A DNA stretch of 64,000 nt from CAVQGZ01 sp963714455. Lineage in GTDB: Bacteria > Actinomycetota > Actinomycetes > Jiangellales > Jiangellaceae. The stretch spans positions 1 through 64,000 of the forward strand of contig CAVQON010000013.1 of NCBI GenBank assembly GCA_963714455.1. Reading direction: 5' to 3'. Position numbers and translations under genes: made by a program. Shown here piece by piece: positions 17,905-25,308 of this stretch (the stretch's first letter is position 1; every line of letters begins with the position of its first letter). The notes under the pieces are model-generated. The model was not told the DNA's origin, did not search any database, and worked only from the letters and a program-made list of their open reading frames with translations.

Positions 17905-18342
17905 GTGTTCAGATGGTCCGGGATCCGTCGGTGGTGGCTACTGGCCGTCGCAGTCCTGCTTGTCTTCCCGGCCTGCTCCACTCCGGACGATTCCTCAGCG
18001 CAGGAGGTCGTGGAGGCCTACTTCGACGCCTGGAACACGAGGGACGTCGATCAAGTCATGGGCTACGTTGCCGATGACGCGTCCTTGGAGATCGAGCCCG
18101 TCGGTGTGATGTGGAGCGACGCCGACGAGATACGTGCAACGTTCGAGGGCATGTTCGCTAGGTCGGAGTGGACGGTCAGCGTGAGCGACTTCGAGACCGT
18201 CGTTGAGGGCACGGTCACGTACAACTACGAAATCGTGAGCCCGGACGGCAGCGTGCTTGAGCGTGGACGAAGTCAGGCGACTGTTGAGGACGGGCGTGTG
18301 AAGACGGAACGGGTCATCGGTGCCTTCCGCGAGGAGGAGTAG
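17905..18342 (+). CDS. SnoaL/NTF2-like lipoprotein
   Basis: 145 residues; GGGAGG sits five bases before GTG 17905. A basic, Trp-rich start, hydrophobic core and lipobox VFPAC indicate a lipoprotein. The mature part has the NTF2/SnoaL pattern: VVEAYFDAWNTRDVDQVMGYVADDASLEI, a middle SDADEIRATFEGMF and late beta-strands. Such folds bind small molecules or act as scaffolds; catalytic residues cannot be assigned. Monocistronic. Confidence 0.75.
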   Translation: MFRWSGIRRWWLLAVAVLLVFPACSTPDDSSAQEVVEAYFDAWNTRDVDQVMGYVADDASLEIEPVGVMWSDADEIRATFEGMFARSEWTVSVSDFETVVEGTVTYNYEIVSPDGSVLERGRSQATVEDGRVKTERVIGAFREEE

Positions 18343-18706
18343 CCGGACCCTCTGCGCAGGTGTGGCGACTCGGTGCTGGGCAGCGCGCCACCTCCGCCGT
18401 TGCTCCGATCGACCATCGCCGCTCGTGACCGCACAACGCACTTCTGCATCTGACATGGGTACGGCGTACCGGGCGAGTAGCCGGGTACGCAGCCGGCGGT
18501 CCAGATCCGCCCGCTTCTGCCGCCGTGAGGGCGATTCTCAGCTGGCGGTGAGGTACCGGCTGAGCGCATATCGCATGGAACGACGTCACTGACGACGCGG
18601 ACCTGACTCTTGGCGAGTCGCCGTGCCGCGTTCAGGGTGTCGTCGTCGGATCAAACCCGCTCATCGACCTGCCCCACAGTTGGCCGGGTTCGACGCCGGG
18701 TCGTGG

Positions 18707-18733
18707 TGCGTCCACAGGTGGCGGAGTGGGTCA
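18707..18733 (+). repeat. Dispersed 27-bp repeat, decayed 3' arm
   Basis: TGCGTC arm and CACAGGTGGCGGAGT core, then GGGTCA in place of GACGCA. Confidence 0.5.
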
Positions 18734-18773
18734 CCTTGGTCACACCTGGGGACCGGGGCTCGATCCCTCCGCC
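18720..18773 (+). other. tRNA-like remnant
   Basis: GGCGGAG at 18720 can pair with CTCCGCC ending at 18773. GGGGCTCGATCCC (18755-18767) resembles a T-arm, and CTTGGTCA resembles an anticodon loop. The total of 54 bases is too short for a working tRNA. It may be a deleted tRNA, an old integration site or coincidence. Confidence 0.25.
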
Positions 18774-18922
18774 GCGCGCGGACAACTCGTCGCAATCGAC
18801 CTCTGAGCCGAGTCAGGGCTCAGACCGGCTCCACACCAGGCTCCCGACAGAATCGACACTGGCCGACCCCCTCCGGATGCTGCGCGTCCTCAGGGAGCGC
18901 AGTGAGGGGGCCGCCAACTGGC

Positions 18923-20203
18923 TTAGCGGCTGGGCGGGCGTCCGAGCAGCAGCGAGACCACAGCCCCTCCGTTCACGCCGGGTGCTCGAGTCAGTCGGCC
19001 ACCGGACGCCTGGGCGATGCGCTCGGCGATGGAGAGACCCAGGTTGGTGGTGCCGGTACGGTCGTCTGGTCCGTCGCTGAACCCCGGACCGCCGTCGGAC
19101 ACCTCGAGCAACACCGGGTCGCCATCTGAGTGTCCTCCTGGCTGCACTCGCACGCTGAACGGCGTTCCTTCTGGTGTGTGGACGAAGACGTTCTGGAGCA
19201 GGATGTCGGCGGCGGTGGCGAGGTCGTCCTCGGTCAGTCTCACCAGCTGTGGACCCTCTGCGACGTCAACGCGAAGATCGCGCTTCTGGTAGTCGGCCAG
19301 TACTCGCCAGAACGTCACACGAGACCCCACCACCTCCACGGCGTCGCAGCTGGCCATCAGCCCCTCACGGGTCGGGCGAGCGGCGTTGGTGATGATCTCG
19401 TCGGTCGTTCGTTGCAGGGCAAGGGCATCCTCGGTCAGCCTTTGGCGCACGGTCTTGTCGTCAACGGCGTCGATGTCGGCGGTCAGCACGGTCAACGGCG
19501 TCCGCAGCTGATGGGCGAGCTCGGCCGTGGCGGCACGTTCGCTCTCCAGCAGTTCTTGCACCCGGTTCGCCAGACGGTTCAGTGCGACCGCAACCTCGTC
19601 GACCTCGGGCAGAGGGGACGGGGCAGCGCGGGCGCTGAGGTCGCCGGCAGCCATTGAGTCCGCAGTGTCGGCCAGCTTCCGAATCGGCCTGGCTGTGACG
19701 CGGGCGAGTTGCCACGCGGCGAGCCCGGCGGCGGCCAGCAAGGCGGTGGAGACCACCGCGAGCGCGGCCAGTCGGCGCTCGAGCCCTTCCTGCAGGTAGT
19801 CCGACGTCGCGCTCACGAGCACCACACCAACGTCGTCGTCGTACTGCGCGGGGGCAGCGGCGAAGGCGGTGCCTCCTGTGTCGACGGCGGCGGGACGCCC
19901 CTGGGCGGCGGAGGCCACGACGCCTTCGGCGCCGGTCGGGACGGCCGTGGAGTCAACGGTGTTCGGACTGATCACGGCGACGGTGACCCCATGTGCCATG
20001 GCTTCGAGGATCGGTGGGTCTTGGTTGCCCGTCCGGCGCCAGGCCGCCTCCCACTGGTCGGCGATGACGCGGGCGTCGTTGGCGATGGCCGAGGTCGCTT
20101 GGCTGCGGACGAGGTCTCGGGCGGCCAGCCCCAGCGGGATCATCAACGAGACGATGGCCACTGTGGTCACCACGAGGGCGAACGCGACGAGACGTCGGTA
20201 CAT
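18923..20203 (-). CDS. Two-component sensor histidine kinase
   Basis: 426 residues from ATG 20203, which overlaps the response-regulator stop by one base (TGATG). Two transmembrane helices (about 1-30 and 145-170) bracket an extracellular sensor. A HAMP linker (ARPIRKLADTADSMAAGDLSA) is followed by the H-box ELAHQLRTPLTVL with the phospho-accepting His. The ATPase domain has N-box LLQNVFVHTPEG, G1 DGGPGFSDG and a NLGLSIAERI G2 box. The signal is unknown; as last gene of the flavin/ferredoxin operon it probably reads the redox or substrate state that operon serves. Confidence 0.9.
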   Translation of the reverse strand: MYRRLVAFALVVTTVAIVSLMIPLGLAARDLVRSQATSAIANDARVIADQWEAAWRRTGNQDPPILEAMAHGVTVAVISPNTVDSTAVPTGAEGVVASAAQGRPAAVDTGGTAFAAAPAQYDDDVGVVLVSATSDYLQEGLERRLAALAVVSTALLAAAGLAAWQLARVTARPIRKLADTADSMAAGDLSARAAPSPLPEVDEVAVALNRLANRVQELLESERAATAELAHQLRTPLTVLTADIDAVDDKTVRQRLTEDALALQRTTDEIITNAARPTREGLMASCDAVEVVGSRVTFWRVLADYQKRDLRVDVAEGPQLVRLTEDDLATAADILLQNVFVHTPEGTPFSVRVQPGGHSDGDPVLLEVSDGGPGFSDGPDDRTGTTNLGLSIAERIAQASGGRLTRAPGVNGGAVVSLLLGRPPSR

Positions 20204-20901
20204 CAGTGCCCGGTCGTCCCCGAGCGGTCCTCCAGGAGAACGCCGACACCGCGATTGACGTGGATGAACCGAGGCTCGGACGGAGAGTCGCCGATCTTGC
20301 GGCGCAGCCAGGACAAGTGAACGTCGACCGTGCGAGCACTGTCTGTTCGCTGCCACACCTCCCGCAGCAGCTCGTGTCTGCTCACGACTCGCCCGGCGTT
20401 GCGGGCGAGGTAGGCAAGGACGTCGAACTCGAGCCGGGTGAGCTCGACGGGGGCCCCGTCCACCGATGCCGTACGGCGCGCAGGGTCAACCTGAAGTCCC
20501 CCGATGTTCAGCGGCGGGTCGGTCGCGGCGTCCGGCCCACCGACGACGCGGCGCAGGACGGCCCTGATGCGTGCCTCGAGGTGGGACGGCTCGAAGGGCT
20601 TGACGACGTAGTCGTCGGCTCCCGCGTCCAGCAGCCGGACGATCAGCCCTTCGTCGTCGCGTGCCGTCGCCACGATCACCGGAACGGTGGACACGGCCCG
20701 CATCATGCCGAGCAGACGGTCACCGGCAACGTCGGGGAGGCCGAGGTCGAGGACGACCACCTCGGGGTTCTTCGTCAGCATGAGCTGAAGCCCGTCCAAG
20801 CCGGTCGCGGCGGACTCGACGGCGTGACCGCGACTGGTGAGGGCACGGCTGACGGCCGTCCGAATTCCCGAGTCGTCCTCGATGAGCAGCACGTGGGCCA
20901 C
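20203..20901 (-). CDS. OmpR-family response regulator
   Basis: 232 residues from GTG 20901. The receiver domain starts AHVLLIEDDSGIRTAV; phospho-acceptor Asp is in VVVLDLGLPDVAGD and the conserved Lys in YVVKPFE. A winged-helix effector follows (LTRLEFDVLAYLARNAGRVVSRHELL). No Shine-Dalgarno exists; instead TAGGGT ends eight bases upstream and its TAG is also the ferredoxin stop codon, so the gene is probably also transcribed leaderless from an internal promoter. Partner is the overlapping kinase gene. Direct repeats before the operon (24485) are a candidate site for it. Confidence 0.9.
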   Translation of the reverse strand: MAHVLLIEDDSGIRTAVSRALTSRGHAVESAATGLDGLQLMLTKNPEVVVLDLGLPDVAGDRLLGMMRAVSTVPVIVATARDDEGLIVRLLDAGADDYVVKPFEPSHLEARIRAVLRRVVGGPDAATDPPLNIGGLQVDPARRTASVDGAPVELTRLEFDVLAYLARNAGRVVSRHELLREVWQRTDSARTVDVHLSWLRRKIGDSPSEPRFIHVNRGVGVLLEDRSGTTGH

Positions 20902-20908
20902 GTCGTGG

Positions 20909-20914
20909 ACCCTA
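20909..20914 (-). promoter_or_regulatory. Internal -10 box overlapping the ferredoxin stop
   Basis: TAGGGT, seven bases before GTG 20901. Its first three bases are the TAG stop of the ferredoxin gene. Confidence 0.5.
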
Positions 20915-21154
20915 GCCCGCCGCTGGCGACTCGGTTCGCAGCGCCAACGCCTGTGCCGGGCACGAACGCACCGCCAGCACGGCGGCGGAGCGATGCCGCG
21001 GCTGGACCGGTTCACCGCGCGACGACACGCCGGTGGGGTACCCCCACCGGTCGAGAGACACCTGTTCACCGAGCGCCGCCGCACACACGCCTTGTCCGGT
21101 GCACCGCACCCAGTCCACGACGAGTACGTCGTGCCCGCGATCCCGGCGCCTCAT
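20912..21154 (-). CDS. [3Fe-4S]-type small ferredoxin
   Basis: 80 residues. ATG 21154 overlaps the stop of the upstream NuoF-like gene (ATGA). Cluster ligands appear as Cys18 (VRCTGQGVC) and Cys24, with a last Cys65-Pro (VRSCPAQALAL). Only three ligand cysteines are seen, as in the mono-cluster [3Fe-4S] ferredoxins that serve actinobacterial redox enzymes. The position between the NuoF-like subunit and the regulators suggests electron hand-off in the same chain. Basic N-terminus, no export signal, so cytosolic. Confidence 0.8.
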   Translation of the reverse strand: MRRRDRGHDVLVVDWVRCTGQGVCAAALGEQVSLDRWGYPTGVSSRGEPVQPRHRSAAVLAVRSCPAQALALRTESPAAG

Positions 21155-22392
21155 GATCGTGTCACCTGGTCGTCGAGCAGCCCAAGCGCTGATCGAATGG
21201 CGGCCACCGAGGCGCTCGGGTGCGAGCACAGCAACCCTCGCCCGTCCAGCTCGGTGAGCAGGCCGGCGACGGTATCCCGCCGGTCCGGGGTGGCCGGCTC
21301 GCCCAGTAGGCGCGCCAGCTCGGGCAGTCCGCGGGCGCACGGCCCGCACTGGCGTGCGCTGCCTCCTGCCAGAACGTCGGCGATTGCGGCCAGAACGTCC
21401 TCGCCGTGAAGGTGCCCGGGCACCCACACGAATGATCCGGCCCCCCACCGCCCGCCGGCGTCGGCGATGGCCCTACGTGTGAGTCGCACGTGCGCTGTTG
21501 CCGGCGACCACGGCACCCAAGCGCCGTGCCACCCGCCCGTGATGAGGACGGTCGGGGTGCCGCGCAGCCCGCCGGCCATGGAAGCAGCACCGTCGAGGGT
21601 CAGGTCGTTGTCGACCTCCAGCACCCCAGGATTGGCGACGGCGCCGGACACGCTGATCAGAGCGCTGCTGGCGCTGAGCCCACGGGTGGCCACGGCGAGC
21701 CGGGCGTACGTCTCGACGTTGCTCACGTAGACCGCCGAGCGAGGCCGCAGGCGACGGTGGGGCAGGGTCGGGGGCAGGCCGAGGTCTTTCGGGGTGGCAG
21801 GGCCCCCGGCCAGGGCATTCACCACGGCCGTCGCCTCACCGGCCACGAAGCGGTCCGGCCCGACCGACACCCTGATGGCGACCCGGGTCGCCGGTCGCTG
21901 CCCGATGGCCGTCTCGAGCACCGGCATCAGGTCCGGGCGGCTCTCGCTCACTCGAACGATGACCTCTCGGGCTCCGAGCGCGCCGGCCACGGCCACTGCG
22001 CCGTCGAGCACGAGGTGCGGGACATGCGCGATCAGCACGGCGTCTTTGCCGCTGGTGGGTTCCCCCTCGCTGGCGTTCACGACGACCAGGGACACGGCGC
22101 GTCCCGCCATCGCCGCCAGCTTGCGTGATGCAGGGAACTCCGCGCCACCGGCACCGAGCAACCGCTCACGTTCAGCCGTCGCGACGAACTCAGGCAGGGT
22201 CATCTCGGGCTGCGCCCCCCATGCGCGACGATGGGTGGCGAGGTCGACAGACCGTCCAGGCGTGACTCCTCGCAGCAGCAGCGTCCCGGGCGCCAGCAGC
22301 GCCCGCGGAGCGGTGCCCGGGAGCCTTCCATGCAGGCCCAGCCCGGGCAGACCCGGTGCATCGGCGAGGTGGGGGCTCAGGGTGACAGTCAT
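21151..22392 (-). CDS. NuoF/RnfC-like flavin and Fe-S oxidoreductase subunit
   Basis: 413 residues; AGGAG precedes ATG 22392, which overlaps the upstream stop by four bases. It carries the FMN/NADH-site signatures of complex I 51-kDa subunits: GAGGAEFPASRK in place of GRGGAGFPTG, then VVNASEGEPTSGKD. An SLBB-like segment follows and then a C-terminal cluster region QCGPCARG with a later GLLCSHP. Compared with NuoF (Cys-x2-Cys-x2-Cys...Cys), the first cysteine is Ala, leaving three. Likely oxidises NAD(P)H and feeds the adjacent ferredoxin and membrane reductase. Soluble, no signal peptide. Confidence 0.82.
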   Translation of the reverse strand: MTVTLSPHLADAPGLPGLGLHGRLPGTAPRALLAPGTLLLRGVTPGRSVDLATHRRAWGAQPEMTLPEFVATAERERLLGAGGAEFPASRKLAAMAGRAVSLVVVNASEGEPTSGKDAVLIAHVPHLVLDGAVAVAGALGAREVIVRVSESRPDLMPVLETAIGQRPATRVAIRVSVGPDRFVAGEATAVVNALAGGPATPKDLGLPPTLPHRRLRPRSAVYVSNVETYARLAVATRGLSASSALISVSGAVANPGVLEVDNDLTLDGAASMAGGLRGTPTVLITGGWHGAWVPWSPATAHVRLTRRAIADAGGRWGAGSFVWVPGHLHGEDVLAAIADVLAGGSARQCGPCARGLPELARLLGEPATPDRRDTVAGLLTELDGRGLLCSHPSASVAAIRSALGLLDDQVTRS

Positions 22393-22979
22393 CGGTGGCT
22401 CCTGAGGCTGGGGGCGGGTGAGGGCTCGGCCACGTCGCGGCCGGTCTGCTCCCTCGGGGGGTGGCCCTGCCCTCGCGGCTGGAGCCGGATTGCCAGGGCG
22501 AGCGCCACTAGGGCGATGCTGGCGACTGCCAGCGCCCGCCCGGACGCGCTTGGTGCGTCGGTGCCGACCGACACCGCGTGCCACCATGCCGCGAGCCACA
22601 TGGGGACGGCAGCCAGGTGGACGGTGCGCCAGGTGCGGGGCATCCGGCTGCGGATCAAGGACGTGAGCACGATGACGGCGAGCAGGTCGATGGCCACGGC
22701 GCCGAGGCCGATGCCGAATCTCTCCCAGGCCGAGGTTCCCGGCACGATTACGTCCGTCACCTGGATGGACACAACCTGGTCGACGAGCGCGAACACGACG
22801 TGCCCGGTGATCAGCACCGTCCCGGTGGCCGAGGCGACCCGGTGCAGGGTCACCGTCGTCAGGCGGGCCGGAGGCGACAGCCGAGGGCCGATGAGGCCGA
22901 CGACGACGGCGATGGTCAACGAGACCAAGGCAACCGTGCCCGTCGTGCGCATGAGAAACCAGGTCAGCGGGACATCCAT
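22389..22979 (-). CDS. Ferric-reductase-like transmembrane haem protein
   Basis: 196 residues, five or six predicted helices. ATG 22979 shares a base with the ApbE stop (TGATG). Histidines occur in helix positions fitting two b-type haems: TLHRV and TGHVV in the second and third helices, TVHLAA and WWHAV in later ones, the pattern of ferric reductase/MsrQ/NOX membrane domains. There is no flavin or NAD domain in the same chain; the neighbouring NuoF-like gene may supply it. Likely carries electrons across the membrane to an extracytoplasmic acceptor. Confidence 0.78.
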   Translation of the reverse strand: MDVPLTWFLMRTTGTVALVSLTIAVVVGLIGPRLSPPARLTTVTLHRVASATGTVLITGHVVFALVDQVVSIQVTDVIVPGTSAWERFGIGLGAVAIDLLAVIVLTSLIRSRMPRTWRTVHLAAVPMWLAAWWHAVSVGTDAPSASGRALAVASIALVALALAIRLQPRGQGHPPREQTGRDVAEPSPAPSLRSHR

Positions 22980-23956
22980 CACGCCACCTGCCCCCGGCTC
23001 GGCCAGCGGCCGACATAGTGGGTGGCCGTTGACGAGCCGGGTTCGTGGGCAACGAGCAGGGCGTCCAACCCGGCGTCGCTCAGCCACGTAGGTGCGTCGG
23101 TGCCGAGCACGAAGGCGGCCGTGGCTGCGGCGTTCGCGTCCGTGGCGGATGCGGCCAGGACTGAGACCGACCACCATGGTGTCTGGGCGGGCTGCTGGGT
23201 GCGCGGGTCGATCACGTGGTGTGCCGGCCCGTCCGGGCCCGTCCACGTGCGACGGGCGCGGCTGCTGGTGGCCAGACCGGCATCGACGATCGTGAAGGTC
23301 GTGACACCGAGCCCTGGCACCAGGGCATCGATGGCCACGGTCCACTCGAGATCTCCGGTGGCTCGCAGATCGCCGCCCATGTTCGCCAGGGCTGACCCTC
23401 CGAGGGCTTGGGTGACATCCGCGGCCAAGCGGTCGGCCAGCCATCCCTTTGCTACCGCGCCCAGGTCGACCTGGTACCCGTGTCCGATCCTGGCTCTCGC
23501 GCTCTGCCGACCCCGCACGACCTCGAGCGTCTGCCATGCGTCGACGGCACTCGCGCCTGAACGGTGCTGCCCTGAGGCCCCGGTCGACCCCCCCTCGCCC
23601 TGCAACGTCGCGTCGCGCCACCCCCGGTAGCCGGCCCGGTCGACGTCCGCGCCGAGGCAGGGGTTGGTGAGGCCGTTGGTGGCGGCAGCGGCGTCCAGGG
23701 CTGCTGTGAGGACGTCAGCGAGGACGGGGGACACGTCACGCCACTCACCGGGCGATCGGTTCAGTGCCGACAGCTCGGAGTCGTCGCGAAATCGGCTGGC
23801 TGCCCGCTCGAGCCGGTCGGCTTCGGCTCGAAGCGTCGTGGCCAAATGAGCGTGCAGGGCGTTCGAGTCGGTCGTGGTGCCCGCGACGCTGAGCCACAGC
23901 GTCGTCCGCCAGCGTTGCTCGCTGACCGTGACGACCGGCGAATCTGCGGTAGTCAT
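22979..23956 (-). CDS. apbE: ApbE-type FAD:protein FMN transferase
   Basis: 325 residues. Signatures: VDLGAVAKGWLADRLA, ANMGGDLRATG and HHVIDPRTQQPA, matching the ApbE active site and FAD pocket. ApbE attaches FMN covalently to Thr/Ser of exported redox proteins. ATG 23956 overlaps the preceding gene by four bases. No signal peptide or lipobox is visible, so it may work in the cytosol or be membrane-associated. No neighbour has a clear FMN-bind domain, so its substrate is uncertain. Confidence 0.85.
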   Translation of the reverse strand: MTTADSPVVTVSEQRWRTTLWLSVAGTTTDSNALHAHLATTLRAEADRLERAASRFRDDSELSALNRSPGEWRDVSPVLADVLTAALDAAAATNGLTNPCLGADVDRAGYRGWRDATLQGEGGSTGASGQHRSGASAVDAWQTLEVVRGRQSARARIGHGYQVDLGAVAKGWLADRLAADVTQALGGSALANMGGDLRATGDLEWTVAIDALVPGLGVTTFTIVDAGLATSSRARRTWTGPDGPAHHVIDPRTQQPAQTPWWSVSVLAASATDANAAATAAFVLGTDAPTWLSDAGLDALLVAHEPGSSTATHYVGRWPSRGQVA

Positions 23957-24441
23957 GACGCCGTGGACGTCGTCGACGCCGGAGCCGGCCGCGGCGCGGG
24001 GCTTGGTGGACGCGGAGCGGGTCTGAGGGTCGGTGAAGGGCCGGATGGGGGTGTCGCGACCCGGCCCGGGTTCGAGCCGGCTACTGCGGCGGCCGGTGTG
24101 GGCGCGGTCGGTGTGGCCACGGTCGGGGGCACTCGCGGTGCCTGCTGTTGGCTGGGCTGAGCCGGAACCGGGACATAGTGGTAGACGATGACGGGGTCGC
24201 CCTCGACGTGAACCGTTCGGGTTCGCTTCACGATGACGGGCGGGTGAGCCTCGATAGCCGACAGAGGCGGCTCCGCGGGCAGCGAGGCCGCTAGGGTCTC
24301 GGCTTGGTGCTGCGTCCAGGAGGTCTGCAGCTGGGCCGTCAGGGCACCGACGCCCGCCCCGGCCCCGAGCACCATGGATGCCGCGGCGATCCTCGCCGTC
24401 CAGCGGCGTCGTGCGTGCGGAGTGAGCGGTCGAGCAGTCAT
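23953..24441 (-). CDS. Single-pass Pro-rich membrane protein, first gene of the redox operon
   Basis: 162 residues from ATG 24441. A short basic cytosolic tail (MTARPLTPHARRRW) precedes one helix, about 18-40, then a periplasmic part. This holds a conserved-looking VKRTRTVHVEGDPVIVYHYVPVP segment split across strands and an about 70-residue Pro/Ala/Thr tail with SerThr runs. No FMN-binding consensus is seen. Could be an electron-carrier scaffold or cell-wall spacer. Overlaps ApbE by four bases. Confidence 0.65.
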   Translation of the reverse strand: MTARPLTPHARRRWTARIAAASMVLGAGAGVGALTAQLQTSWTQHQAETLAASLPAEPPLSAIEAHPPVIVKRTRTVHVEGDPVIVYHYVPVPAQPSQQQAPRVPPTVATPTAPTPAAAVAGSNPGRVATPPSGPSPTLRPAPRPPSPAPRPAPASTTSTAS

Positions 24442-24484
24442 GGGTTCAGAATGGCGCGGCCCGTGGCAAGGCTCAGGGCTGTGG

Positions 24485-24503
24485 CGCGTCAAAGTCGCGT
24501 CAA
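24485..24503. promoter_or_regulatory. Tandem CGCGTCAA repeats, candidate response-regulator site
   Basis: CGCGTCAA at 24485 and again at 24496, exactly 11 bp apart, with an inverted TTGACG at 24522. OmpR/PhoB-family regulators bind direct repeats at this spacing. Lies in the divergent promoter region of the redox operon. Confidence 0.45.
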
Positions 24504-24614
24504 GGAGGACTTGTCGCGCACTTGACGTTCGCGTTCGGCGCACCTGATGCCCGTCCGGCTACCGTCGGGGGATCGCTGGGCAACGAGCCCGGTCGAGCCG
24601 GACGGAGACTCCCG

Positions 24615-25136
24615 ATGAAGATGGTGCTTGGTTGGGTCGGAGTTCTGTTCGCCAGCGTGGGACTCGGCCTCGTTCTCTATGACCAGGTCGTGCAGACCCC
24701 GTCGGGCCAGCTCCCGGCCGCCGCCCAGTCCGTCGGCGCTGATCCCACGACAGCCGCCCGTCCCACCGTCGTCGTGACAGAGACGAAGCGGCTCAAGGAG
24801 CCAGGTCCGACCGTCACAATCGACGTCCCGGTAACCGTTCCTGTGGACGCCCCGGCGGACGCAGGGCGGGTCGACTCCGAGCAGTCCGAACCACAGCCGG
24901 TCGTCGCGGACTCGAGCCGGGCCACCAAGTCCAGCGCGGCGGTCAGCCCCCCGACGGGCGCCCGCGACGGACAGGAGCGTCCTCGGGCGACAGACGAGGA
25001 CGATGACGAGTCCGAGCGGTCCGACGACCGAGAGCGAGACGACGATGAGGAGGAGGCCGAGGAGAAGGCCGAGGCTCCCGAGCGATCGCCGTCCCCGCAA
25101 CCTTCGGAATCGCGCGAGAATGAGGACCGCGAGTAG
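24615..25136 (+). CDS. Membrane-anchored acidic/Pro-rich protein
   Basis: 173 residues; GGAG sits seven bases before ATG 24615. One N-terminal helix (MVLGWVGVLFASVGLGLVLY) is followed by a region with VVVTETKRL and VTIDVPVTVPV. The tail from about residue 110 is dominated by Asp/Glu/Arg/Ser (DEDDDESERSDDRERDDDEE). It resembles in layout the first protein of the divergent redox operon: helix, short beta-like segment, low-complexity tail. No family recognised. Probably co-controlled from the shared promoter region. Confidence 0.6.
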   Translation: MKMVLGWVGVLFASVGLGLVLYDQVVQTPSGQLPAAAQSVGADPTTAARPTVVVTETKRLKEPGPTVTIDVPVTVPVDAPADAGRVDSEQSEPQPVVADSSRATKSSAAVSPPTGARDGQERPRATDEDDDESERSDDRERDDDEEEAEEKAEAPERSPSPQPSESRENEDRE

Positions 25137-25164
25137 CGGGTCGCCGCTGACGTCGACAGAGCGC

Positions 25165-25308
25165 ATGGTGAGCCAGGTCGCTACAGCCGACGCCCTCGCC
25201 GATAGCGAGCAGCTGACCGTCAGTCTGCACCTCGAGGTCGATGACGAAGACGAACGCCCAGCATGCGTCGCGGAGGCTATCTGGCGCGGCTACCGAATCC
25301 CTGGCTGA
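25165..25308 (+). CDS. Possible 47-residue protein
   Basis: MVSQVATADALADSEQLTV opens a balanced, acidic peptide with DDEDERPACVAEAIWRGYR near its end and a TGA at 25306. Composition is protein-like rather than shadow-like, but no ribosome site stands before ATG 25165 and the family is unknown. May be a fragment. Confidence 0.35.
   Translation: MVSQVATADALADSEQLTVSLHLEVDDEDERPACVAEAIWRGYRIPG

Larger units (their letters stand above)
18343..18922. other. Gap of 580 bases with a repeat and a tRNA-like fragment
   Basis: Lies between the lipoprotein gene and the end of the histidine-kinase gene. Contains a dispersed repeat (18707-18733) merging into a tRNA-like 54-base segment (18720-18773). 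No protein gene is supported. Confidence 0.4.

Noticed and set aside
20904..21448. Longer start for the ferredoxin
   Set aside because: The added residues are the shadow of the NuoF-like gene; ATG 21154 overlaps that gene's stop and fits the operon pattern.
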